Source: CAYXGE01 sp964464435
GTDB taxonomy: Bacteria > Pseudomonadota > Gammaproteobacteria > Burkholderiales > Methylophilaceae
Length of the DNA: 30,246 nt
Direction: 5' to 3'
Assembly: GCA_964464435.1 (NCBI GenBank)
Contig: CAYXGE010000015.1
Coordinates: 1-30,246 of the forward strand
The notes below the pieces were generated by a model. The model saw only the letters and a program-made list of their open reading frames with translations. It made no database searches and was not told the origin of the DNA. Shown one piece after another: positions 23,855 through 30,246 of this stretch. Position 1 is the stretch's first letter; every line of letters starts with the position of its first letter. The position numbers were made by a program, and so were the translations under genes.

Positions 23855-24517
23855 CTACTGCATGCGTCGAATTGCCATCACTTGAGGACGTTCGTCGTAG
23901 TATGTGCCCCATGCTGCACGCTCAGCAACAGGCAAACTGTGAATACTAGCCTCACCTAATAATTGTAATGGCATATTCAGTTTGGTGAGTGAGTTTCTTA
24001 AGGTAGTAATGCCTGTAAACACAGCCCAATCTGAATGCGTGCTATGTAAGTACACACTTACACTCGCGAGTAAGCTGCGCACTGTTTCTGGTGCTAATAC
24101 AGCAAGATTACCCACTTCTAAAATACTTGAACGCGCAACTTGACTGCCAACGCGTGATGACAACACTTGCTCTACAGGGGCATCCAAATAATGCTCAAGA
24201 AACAATGGCTGATGCTCTGCATGGCGAATTCCGCATACGGCTAACAGCTTACCGCTAACATCGCGCAGACCCATTAATTGCGGCATAAAATGCGTGACTG
24301 TTGCATGATGAACGCGCTTAAACATCATACTGACAAAAGCCTCCATCTCTGCTCGCTCCGGCGAGTATTGGTCTGCAATAGTAGTCATTACTGGGATGCT
24401 AGCATGTAGATGAATAGTGGCTTCACGCGTGGCTAAATCACCCGTTGAAATGCTTGGTACCAGCGTACCGATTGCGTTGTGCTCTGCAAGTACCGTGCTA
24501 TGAAGTGCTGCTGTCAT
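23855..24517 (-). CDS. 'Thermostable hemolysin' family protein (possible acyltransferase fold)
   Basis: The 220-residue protein matches the family named after the Vibrio delta-VPH thermostable hemolysin (PF12261). Motifs are LMGLRDVSGKLLAVCGIRHA, PLFLEHYLDAPVE (104-116), RSSILEVGNLAV (129-140), WAVFTGITTLRN and a final WGTYYDERPQV. No signal peptide or transmembrane helix is visible, which argues against a secreted pore-former. The pattern resembles GNAT or autoinducer-synthase-like acyltransferases, but that is inference. The ATG at 24517 has AGGA 7 bases upstream, preferred over an upstream Met at 24547. It is the first gene of the cluster. I recall homologues next to an AMP ligase, a TenA-like oxidase and an SDR in other Proteobacteria, suggesting a conserved pathway. 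Confidence 0.82.
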   Translation of the reverse strand: MTAALHSTVLAEHNAIGTLVPSISTGDLATREATIHLHASIPVMTTIADQYSPERAEMEAFVSMMFKRVHHATVTHFMPQLMGLRDVSGKLLAVCGIRHAEHQPLFLEHYLDAPVEQVLSSRVGSQVARSSILEVGNLAVLAPETVRSLLASVSVYLHSTHSDWAVFTGITTLRNSLTKLNMPLQLLGEASIHSLPVAERAAWGTYYDERPQVMAIRRMQ

Positions 24518-24575
24518 GTGTTTTCCTAAGATGAAACATTTAAGCAACTTACTGCAAAGCGCATGCCAACTAATA

Positions 24576-24604
24576 TAATTACAATTAAATCAATTAGTTA
24601 ACAA
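24576..24604 (-). promoter_or_regulatory. Candidate promoter of the acyl-ligase/oxidase cluster, overlapping TAATTG repeats
   Basis: On the minus strand, TTGTTA (24599-24604) and TAATTA (24576-24581) are separated by 17 bases, giving a leader of about 50 bases. TAATTG hexamers (plus-strand CAATTA) start at 24582, 24591 and 24602, with a related TAATTA at 24576, so a possible operator array overlaps the promoter. AT-richness makes chance matches likely. Confidence 0.4.
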
Positions 24605-24654
24605 TTAATTAAGCTTACGAAAGTAAAGTTTGGACTGGCTGGCATCACTATCAC

Positions 24655-24680
24655 TGCAAAAATTGCATGCATTTTTTGCA
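24655..24680. promoter_or_regulatory. 26-bp near-perfect palindrome upstream of the cluster
   Basis: TGCAAAAA (24655-24662) and TTTTTGCA (24673-24680) flank TGCATGCA (24664-24671). The whole 26 bp is self-complementary except for one symmetric mismatched pair. A third half-site, TTTTTGCA, lies at 24692-24699. It lies about 50 bases upstream of the candidate promoter of the cluster and about 60 bases past the PstS-like gene. The lack of a following U-tract argues for a protein-binding site over a terminator. Confidence 0.5.
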
Positions 24681-24741
24681 CGTTTATACTGTTTTTGCAG
24701 GTTATTGCTACTTGCTACCACATATATTTATCGCAAAAGAC

Positions 24742-25218
24742 TTATTCTGACTGGCAGTTAGTATTAGGGGCTTCAAACACGACTTGACCATCAGCATTAA
24801 GCCAAGCTAATACTTTAACGCGCGAATCAGCCTCGCAGGCCGATACATAGCCAATAGCACCAGCTGTCTCTGCTACTGTACGTAACATCGCCTCACTAGA
24901 ATTGACCACATGCGGCGGCAAAACACCGTGATAGTACAAACCATTCCAATAATCGGTTTGTTGTTCTGGCAAACTTTTTAACACGCGCGCAGAAAAATTC
25001 TGGCGGAGGGGATGCTCAGTACTTAAATTAATTGGGCGTATACGCTTATGATTAGCCCAATACAGTTTTTTACGCCAAAAAATAAGAGAAAGCTCGCTTT
25101 TGCTCAACGTTTTAATAGACTGCTCTGGTGACACAATAATTGCGAGTACTTCATCACTTGCCAGACTTGGCAAGCTAAAGCCCATTAACACACTAAAAAT
25201 GAGTAAGGTTCTACGCAT
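24742..25218 (-). CDS. Small PstS-like periplasmic binding protein
   Basis: The 158-residue protein has a signal peptide (about 1-20, cut after LAS) and then a single-lobe-sized PstS-like domain. Signatures include KTLSKSELSLIFWRKKLYW, then INLSTEHPLRQNFSARVL, YWNGLYYHGVLPPHVVNSSEAML and the GAIGYVSA turn, all familiar from 'phosphate ABC transporter substrate-binding' annotations. It is half the length of true PstS, and no ABC permease or ATPase genes are nearby, so transport is doubtful. Its ATG overlaps the stop of the porin gene by one base (TAATG), so the two are translationally coupled. With the adjacent divergent sensor kinase, a periplasmic sensing or ligand-presenting role is plausible. 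Ligand unknown. Confidence 0.85.
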   Translation of the reverse strand: MRRTLLIFSVLMGFSLPSLASDEVLAIIVSPEQSIKTLSKSELSLIFWRKKLYWANHKRIRPINLSTEHPLRQNFSARVLKSLPEQQTDYWNGLYYHGVLPPHVVNSSEAMLRTVAETAGAIGYVSACEADSRVKVLAWLNADGQVVFEAPNTNCQSE

Positions 25219-26270
25219 TAGAACAACACCGCAAATGAGGCTAAAAAGCCTTTTGGCGCGTCCACTCTCGCTTCATCGCCACCCACAATTTCTAATTTTA
25301 AAATACGATGTGGGGTCACGCGCAACGCTGCGCCCAACAACCAACGTTGCGTTGAACCTTCATTAGGATGCTCATAAGTTTCTAGCCTTGCGAGTCCATA
25401 CCACTGCTGTACGATAGGTGCAACTGCCTGTAAATATGCGCCACTTCCGCCATCTCTACCATCGGTATAAAAGCGTTGAAAACCTTCACCACTGAACTCC
25501 CAACCTTGATACTGCTTAACAAAATCTAAGCCTATCATTCTAAAATTAGGGTTACCTACACTGCGCTCTTTAAACTCAAGTAGTTGCACCCCAACATTGG
25601 CAGTGCCTGCAAAAGCGACGCGCGCACCGCGAACATCCTTGAATAAAATTTCAACGCCATCTTGATGCTGGTCTTTAATGGCTTCTGCAAAGACTTTGTA
25701 CTCAATGGCAGCATCTTCATTAATAGGCACGGCACCATACAACATGGCACCGTTTGTGGCATTAGGAAATAATCGACTAGTGACTAATGGGCGTGTGGTA
25801 GTCCATACCAATGGCGCTGCATGTAGCTCATTCCATCGGCCAGCTGGTGTTAAAAAGCGTCCAGCACGAATATTCACTGTGTCGGATAGATTGTAATCAA
25901 AATAAAACCGCTCTAAATCTAAATAGGAGCCAGTATCGCTAACGCGCTTACCCTCACGCCAACTGAGCGGCCGCTCTAACTCCAACTCGGAAAAAAAACT
26001 AAAACGGCTATTACCTTCCCAACTTAAAAATAAGCTAACCTCATTGAGTGCCGCTTCTGCATCGCCATTTGAATATGCTGTAATGCCAGCGCTTGAATAT
26101 CCGCCAAGACTAAAGCCTCGCCAGAAATTACTTGCTTCCGCTTCTTCGCTTTGCGCATACGCATAGTTGCATAGGGGCAAAGTCAGGGCTAAACTGAAAA
26201 AGGCCGCCTTAAAAAAAAGGCGCAGATTTTCACTTAGGAATGATAAATGCTTTAAAGTGCTACGGTTCAT
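25218..26270 (-). CDS. Putative outer-membrane beta-barrel porin
   Basis: The 350-residue protein has a long signal peptide (cut after NYAYA, near residue 39), followed by alternating amphipathic strands typical of a 14- to 16-stranded barrel. It ends in phenylalanine (SFAVLF), the recognition signal of the BAM complex. Internal features include LGGYSSAGITAYS, FFSELELERPLSW, VNIRAGRFLTPAGRWNE and a final strand KGFLASFAVLF. The RAGRFLTPAGRWNELHA segment resembles phosphate-selective or O/P-type porins, but specificity is not assigned. The ATG at 26270 gives a better signal peptide than an in-frame ATG at 26300. It precedes and is coupled to the PstS-like gene, and is divergent from the histidine kinase gene with a 55-base gap. 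Confidence 0.8.
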   Translation of the reverse strand: MNRSTLKHLSFLSENLRLFFKAAFFSLALTLPLCNYAYAQSEEAEASNFWRGFSLGGYSSAGITAYSNGDAEAALNEVSLFLSWEGNSRFSFFSELELERPLSWREGKRVSDTGSYLDLERFYFDYNLSDTVNIRAGRFLTPAGRWNELHAAPLVWTTTRPLVTSRLFPNATNGAMLYGAVPINEDAAIEYKVFAEAIKDQHQDGVEILFKDVRGARVAFAGTANVGVQLLEFKERSVGNPNFRMIGLDFVKQYQGWEFSGEGFQRFYTDGRDGGSGAYLQAVAPIVQQWYGLARLETYEHPNEGSTQRWLLGAALRVTPHRILKLEIVGGDEARVDAPKGFLASFAVLF

Positions 26271-26297
26271 TGTAAACTCGCTAAAAGCCAATAATGA
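26270..26297 (+). promoter_or_regulatory. Candidate promoter of the histidine kinase/response regulator pair
   Basis: TTGTAA (26270-26275) and TAATGA (26292-26297) are separated by 16 bases, giving a leader of about 22 bases. No sigma54 (GG-N10-GC) element was found for the divergent porin gene in this gap. Confidence 0.35.
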
Positions 26298-26325
26298 CAT
26301 TTAAAAACGCACACTATACCTTTTC

Positions 26326-28008
26326 ATGTTAAAAAACGCGCTACCCATTCGTACTATTTTTCTTGCTGCCTTTTTACTGGTAGGGTTGTTGCCTATTGTT
26401 TTAATGTCATTTTTAGCCTTTTATGAGGCTAAAACTGCACTCACCACAGAAATTCAGCATGACATGCAAGCTCGCGCCAAAGCTACGGCCGATGAGATAG
26501 ACCGTATGATGTTTGAACGGTTGCAAAATGTGGCTTCATGGAGCCGTTTAGACATTATGCAAGATGCACGTATCGACGATGTAGATAAGCGCCTTTCGCA
26601 TTTCTTGCTTGATTTAAAAACCAGTTATCGCGGTGTTTATCTTAACCTTGATGTTATCAATACCGCAGGCATCGTTGTAGCCTCAAGTGAACCGAAACAT
26701 ATTGGTCAATTGCTTAAGCCGCAAGCACCTTGGATTTCCGTTAACATGCCAGCACAACAGATTCATTTATCCAAACTAAATGCAAAAAGCTTGCGCATTG
26801 CTGCACCTATAGAAGATAGCGAAGAACCAATTGTATTGGGGACTCTAGTGGCTGAGTTTAATTGGCAAGTGGTTCAAAGTATTTTAAATAATGCGGTCAC
26901 AGGTCGCAGTGCTGCCGCGTTGATTGACAAGCAACAGCGCCTCATAGCCCTTACCGACAATTGGCATCAAGATAGTAAACCACATAGTATTCGCGTACGT
27001 GCGGTTGCCAATGCCTATCAAAATGCGACGCAACTTGGCTGGCAAGTAGAATTTGCACAACATAAATCTGAAGTCATGGCACCGGTTAAACGTATGACGC
27101 ATATTTTTATTGGTTTGTTATTGGCTAGTGTTGCACTTGCTTTGATGATTGGCATACCTGTGGCCAGAAGTATTACCCAACCATTATCCAAACTTACCCA
27201 ATTTGCCAAACAATTTAGCCGAACCGATGCCACTGATAAACCACCTGTTGATGGCCCTGCAGAAGTACAACAACTCTCTCAAGCGTTTGGCAAAATGATT
27301 GATGATTTAGCACAATCCAATGAAAATTTAACGCGTGCTGCCAAGCTTGCTGTAGCGGGTGAAATGGCTGCTGCCATGAGCCATGAGGTACGCACGCCGT
27401 TGGGTATTTTGCGCTCATCCGCACAAGTGTTGTTACGCGAGCCACATCTGAGTGAAGACGGCAAAGAAGTATGCGGTTTTATTATCAGCGAGACCGATAG
27501 AATGAATAATTTGGTCAGCACACTAATAGATGCTGGGCGCCCTAGAAAACCTGATTTTCAAGCGCATGATTTGTCAATTATTGCACATCAAGTATGTGCC
27601 ATGTTGCGCATACAGGCAGATAAAAAAGAGGTGGCTGTCACACTCATCGCGCCAGAAGCGGTGATTACCCTTTGTGATGAAGCCCAAATTAAACAGGTAT
27701 TACTCAATTTAATTTTAAATGCCATTCAAATTTTACCAGCACAAGGTCAAATTATTGTTGAAGTAAGCAAGCAAGCGGATTTTGCAGAAATAAAGGTTAG
27801 CGATAATGGGCAAGGCATTGATGAATCTGCACGAGCACAAGTCTTTGAACCTTTCTACAGCCAACGTGCAGGTGGTATTGGACTTGGCTTATCTGTGGTT
27901 AAGCAAATTGTTGAAGCGCATCAAGGGCATATCATGGTGACTAAGAGCCAGATGCAAGGCGCTGAATTTTGCGTACAATTGCCTATTTTAGGAGCCCAAA
28001 CACTGTGA
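26326..28008 (+). CDS. dCache-HAMP sensor histidine kinase
   Basis: The 560-residue membrane kinase has TM1 (about 10-32), a periplasmic dCache-like sensor (about 35-255, with VYLNLDVINTAGIVVASSEP), TM2 (about 258-279) and HAMP (about 280-332). HisKA has the phospho-accepting His353 in MSHEVRTPLG. The ATPase domain shows its N box (NLILNAIQILP, 461-471), DNGQGI (493-498) and GGIGLGLSVVKQIV. All catalytic motifs are intact. Its TGA overlaps the GTG of the response regulator gene (GTGA), so they are cognate and co-translated. Similar NtrB-type kinases pair with sigma54 regulators for carboxylate or nutrient sensing. The ligand here may be related to the divergent porin/PstS-like proteins. No clear Shine-Dalgarno at the ATG. 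Confidence 0.94.
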   Translation: MLKNALPIRTIFLAAFLLVGLLPIVLMSFLAFYEAKTALTTEIQHDMQARAKATADEIDRMMFERLQNVASWSRLDIMQDARIDDVDKRLSHFLLDLKTSYRGVYLNLDVINTAGIVVASSEPKHIGQLLKPQAPWISVNMPAQQIHLSKLNAKSLRIAAPIEDSEEPIVLGTLVAEFNWQVVQSILNNAVTGRSAAALIDKQQRLIALTDNWHQDSKPHSIRVRAVANAYQNATQLGWQVEFAQHKSEVMAPVKRMTHIFIGLLLASVALALMIGIPVARSITQPLSKLTQFAKQFSRTDATDKPPVDGPAEVQQLSQAFGKMIDDLAQSNENLTRAAKLAVAGEMAAAMSHEVRTPLGILRSSAQVLLREPHLSEDGKEVCGFIISETDRMNNLVSTLIDAGRPRKPDFQAHDLSIIAHQVCAMLRIQADKKEVAVTLIAPEAVITLCDEAQIKQVLLNLILNAIQILPAQGQIIVEVSKQADFAEIKVSDNGQGIDESARAQVFEPFYSQRAGGIGLGLSVVKQIVEAHQGHIMVTKSQMQGAEFCVQLPILGAQTL

Positions 28009-29372
28009 CTGAAACCAAACGCATTCTTGCCGTTGACGATGAACCTAATATGCGACGACTGCTTGAAATTAGCCTTAAACAAGCGGGATTTCAGCCTATT
28101 CTCGCTAGTAATGGAAAAGAGGCGTTAGATATTTTGCGTCAAAATGGCGCCGATTTGGTGGTAAGTGATTTACACATGCCCATTATGGACGGCTTAAAGT
28201 TGCTTGAGCAAATGCGCGCAGAAGCGATTGAAACGCCCACCATTATTGTTACTGCACAAGGCGAAATTCACTCTGCAGTTTCAGCAATGAAACTGGGGGC
28301 ATCTGATTATATTTTGCGTCCGTTTGATTTAGAAACGCTTGAAATAGCTATACAGCGTGCACTTTCTATTACACGTCTAAAAATTGAAAATGCATTTTTA
28401 CGCGATAAAGCAGATGGCGAAGATAGCGATTTAATTGGCGATAGCCCTGTGATGTTACAAGTAAAGCATGCCATTTCACAAGTAGCGCAAGAAAAAGCCA
28501 CGGTACTCATTACTGGTGAAACTGGTACAGGTAAAGAAGTAGTGGCACGCGCTATACATCAGCAGTCGAGCCGTAAAAAAGCCCTATTTGTTGCCGTTAA
28601 TTGTGCAGCCATACCTGCTGAAATGTTAGAGTCAGAGCTATTTGGGCATGAGCGTGGCGCGTTTACAGGCGCGGTAAAGGCGCGCGTTGGTAAATTTGAA
28701 CTAGCCGACGGTGGCACCCTATTTTTAGATGAAATTACGGAAATGCCCATTGCGTTGCAAGCTAAGCTATTACGTGCAATTCAAGAAGGCATGATTGAGC
28801 GATTAGGCGGTAATCGCCCGATTGCAGTAGATATTCGGATTTTAGCCGCAACAAATCGTGACCCGCAACAAGCGATTGCCGAGTTAAAACTGCGTGAAGA
28901 TTTGTATTATCGTCTAAATGTGTTTAGGTTAGATTTACCGCCTTTACGTACGCGTGGATTAGATGTTGTCGCACTCAGTGAACGTTTTTTAAAAAGGCGT
29001 AATAAAGTACTTTCACCGCAAGTTATTCAAACCTTGTTAGCGTATGCTTGGCCTGGTAATGTGCGTGAACTTGAAAATGTCATAGAGCGCGCCAGTATTG
29101 TATGTAGCGGCGATATTATCTTGCCACAACATTTGCCCTCCGACATGCTAGCCCACGCTGAAAAAGACCCGCAACAAGGTTCTGAGTTTCATGTAAACCC
29201 TGAAGCGTTGTCCATTCCTAATGCAGTTGCTGTTCTGGAGAAACGCATGATTATTGTTGCGCTTGAACAAACCAAAGGTAATAAAAGCAAAGCGGCTAAG
29301 CTATTAGAAATAAGCGAGCGCTCACTTTGGTATAAACTAAATGAATATGGCTTAAGCGCTAAGACGCCTTAA
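28005..29372 (+). CDS. Sigma54-dependent response regulator (NtrC family)
   Basis: The 455-residue activator has a receiver domain (1-120) with acidic pocket VDDE (Asp11, Asp12), phospho-acceptor Asp55 (VVSDLHMP) and Thr83. The invariant lysine is replaced by Arg105 (YILRPFD). The AAA+ domain (about 143-375) has Walker A GETGTGKE (171-178), the sigma54 contact GAFTGA (218-223) and Walker B LFLDEITE, so it should activate sigma54 RNA polymerase. A Fis-type helix-turn-helix (about 412-455, NKSKAAKLLEISERSLWYKL) binds DNA. The start is GTG at 28005, overlapping the kinase stop, with AGGAG 10 bases upstream. Upstream in-frame codons lie in the kinase gene and do not fit the receiver fold. The 3' end overlaps hemY by 14 bases, tail to tail. 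Confidence 0.95.
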   Translation: MTETKRILAVDDEPNMRRLLEISLKQAGFQPILASNGKEALDILRQNGADLVVSDLHMPIMDGLKLLEQMRAEAIETPTIIVTAQGEIHSAVSAMKLGASDYILRPFDLETLEIAIQRALSITRLKIENAFLRDKADGEDSDLIGDSPVMLQVKHAISQVAQEKATVLITGETGTGKEVVARAIHQQSSRKKALFVAVNCAAIPAEMLESELFGHERGAFTGAVKARVGKFELADGGTLFLDEITEMPIALQAKLLRAIQEGMIERLGGNRPIAVDIRILAATNRDPQQAIAELKLREDLYYRLNVFRLDLPPLRTRGLDVVALSERFLKRRNKVLSPQVIQTLLAYAWPGNVRELENVIERASIVCSGDIILPQHLPSDMLAHAEKDPQQGSEFHVNPEALSIPNAVAVLEKRMIIVALEQTKGNKSKAAKLLEISERSLWYKLNEYGLSAKTP

Positions 29373-29979
29373 CTTGCCCTAATTTACGTTGCGCCTTTTG
29401 CGTTAAGCGTTGGGCTTTCTGATGTGTAGGTGCAAGTGCATTGAGTTGAGTAGTCACCGTCAATACTTCTTGGTAACGCCCCTCATCTAGCCACAATTCC
29501 GCCTGTGTTAGCAACCTTGCGACAACCGCTTCTGGCGCTAAGCGCTCGGCTTCTGCTAGGTAAAAATCACGTTGTTGAAAATTGCCTAGATTATGCGCTG
29601 CACGCGCCGCAATAATAGCACTTAGGCCAGCGTCTTCACCTAATTTCAAGGCATTGGCCGCCGCCTTTTCTGCCAAGGCATCATCACCTTGCTCAATAGC
29701 ATGTAAGCTTTCAATCAAAGCGGCATGCCCTTGCTTCATACGATTAAGCTCTTTTTGTTGCCTTACAGAAGCAGGTAAGCGTCGGGTAAATTGCACAAAA
29801 CGTAATGCATAGTGCATGAGCAAAAAAACCAGCAACATCAATAATAACAGCAGATTAAATGAAAGCTCCATGCGATAAGGAGGGCGTACAATCAGCACGT
29901 AGCCCTCATTACTCGCAGTCAACATTGAAACACCAATAACTGCCGCCAATATCAACAGTATCCACAATAACCAACGCAT
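29359..29979 (-). CDS. hemY: HemY-like membrane TPR protein (short form)
   Basis: The 206-residue protein has two transmembrane helices (about 4-20 and 38-58) separated by the signature SNEGYVLIVRPPYRMELS, as in the HemY N-terminal domain. Helical TPR-type repeats follow (about 85-195), including NLGNFQQRDFYLAEAERLAPEA. Proteobacterial HemY is usually around 400 residues. This protein ends after roughly the first half, and the remaining space is occupied by the intact response regulator gene. The ATG at 29979 is 4 bases after hemX; its AAGGAG site is 12 bases away, inside the hemX end. The family is linked to heme biosynthesis by operon context and is unrelated to protoporphyrinogen oxidase HemY of Bacillus. 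Precise function unknown. Confidence 0.85.
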   Translation of the reverse strand: MRWLLWILLILAAVIGVSMLTASNEGYVLIVRPPYRMELSFNLLLLLMLLVFLLMHYALRFVQFTRRLPASVRQQKELNRMKQGHAALIESLHAIEQGDDALAEKAAANALKLGEDAGLSAIIAARAAHNLGNFQQRDFYLAEAERLAPEAVVARLLTQAELWLDEGRYQEVLTVTTQLNALAPTHQKAQRLTQKAQRKLGQVKAS

Positions 29980-29983
29980 GAGA

Positions 29984-30246
29984 TTAGTGGTCTCCTTGCA
30001 ATCTGGCTTCAAGAGATAATTTATATTTGCTAGCTAAATCTAAGCTAGCACTGATATCTGGCAACTCTAAAATAATTTTACTGGAGGATAACTGAGTTAA
30101 TCTATCTAACGCTTGCTTAGTGCTTAAATCGCGTAAATTGAAATATTTTTTTAGCCATGCAGAAGCCACTTCTAAATCCGTTCTATAGCTCGCTTCATCG
30201 TGTTGCAGTAATGCAATTCGCGCAGAAAGCAAACGTAAGCGTAGAT
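29984..30246 (-). CDS. hemX: HemX family protein (5' part outside window)
   Basis: Only the last 87 codons are present and the frame stays open to the right edge. The sequence LRLRLLSARIALLQHDEASY, the following VASAWLKKYFN and a C-terminal region with SLDLASKYKLSLEARLQGD match the end of HemX, the membrane-anchored protein annotated as 'uroporphyrinogen-III C-methyltransferase' in hemCDXY operons. It most likely has no methyltransferase activity itself; the label arises from operon fusions. The TTG at 30232 is internal. It precedes hemY with a 4-base gap, which fits the usual hemX-hemY order. Confidence 0.85.
   Translation of the reverse strand, partial: LRLRLLSARIALLQHDEASYRTDLEVASAWLKKYFNLRDLSTKQALDRLTQLSSSKIILELPDISASLDLASKYKLSLEARLQGDH

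Noticed and set aside
24655..24680. Palindrome read as an intrinsic terminator of the PstS-like gene
   Set aside because: The stem is A/T-rich with no U-tract after it on either strand, and it lies about 60 bases past the stop. A DNA-binding site fits better.
24742..25218. Part of a phosphate ABC transporter
   Set aside because: The protein is half the size of PstS and no permease, ATPase or phoU gene is present nearby.
26271..26325. Sigma54 promoter for the porin gene in the divergent gap
   Set aside because: No GG-N10-GC element with correct spacing was found on either strand. TTGGCTTTTAGCG looks similar but the spacing fails.

Overview
This looks like a chromosomal segment of a betaproteobacterium, most plausibly a methylotroph of the Methylophilaceae (Methylotenera/Methylophilus type). 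That placement is inferred from three things: moderately AT-rich DNA, a ubiquinone pathway (ubiC-ubiA), and gene orders typical of Betaproteobacteria (rplM-rpsI-argC-bactofilin-erpA; gmk-rpoZ-spoT; rph-rdgB; hemX-hemY). I see no insertion sequence, phage gene, tRNA, rRNA or CRISPR array. Most of the window is core genome.

Layout. 1-1163: 3' part of citrate synthase, ending at a terminator shared with the convergent erpA. 1230-4540 (minus): rplM-rpsI, a terminator, then argC, a DUF6776-like coiled-coil protein, a bactofilin and erpA (own promoter). 4541-4986: the only gene-free stretch above 300 bases, a divergent promoter region. 4987-6978 (plus): a FimV/HubP-like polar hub protein. 7000-8848 (minus): a small membrane-anchored protein, ubiC and ubiA. 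8971-16174 (minus): yicC, gmk, rpoZ, spoT, an FMN split-barrel protein, ridA and recG. 16285-19813 (plus): a Ser/Thr kinase and PP2C phosphatase pair, RNase PH, RdgB and a small conserved protein. 19959-20069: a 36-residue exported peptide ending at a strong bidirectional terminator.

20161-24517 (minus) is the most unusual part. It is a tightly packed cluster encoding a 'thermostable hemolysin' family protein, an AMP-forming acyl ligase, a heme-oxygenase-like diiron oxidase with an apparently complete ligand set, a short-chain dehydrogenase and, after a short gap, a periplasmic TPR protein. It reads like a small biosynthetic pathway: activate an acid, oxidise it, reduce or oxidise the product. 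I know of no defined product. Its upstream region carries a promoter candidate embedded in TAATTG repeats and a 26-bp near-perfect palindrome.

24742-29372 holds a porin plus small PstS-like periplasmic protein (minus), divergent from a dCache histidine kinase and a sigma54-dependent response regulator (plus). This resembles a self-contained sensing unit. The window ends with a short hemY and the 3' end of hemX (minus). Points worth checking are the acyl ligase/diiron oxidase cluster, the ridA-recG junction where recG homology runs back to the ridA stop codon without a normal start codon, the 36-residue peptide, the shortened HemY, and the Lys-to-Arg change in the response regulator.
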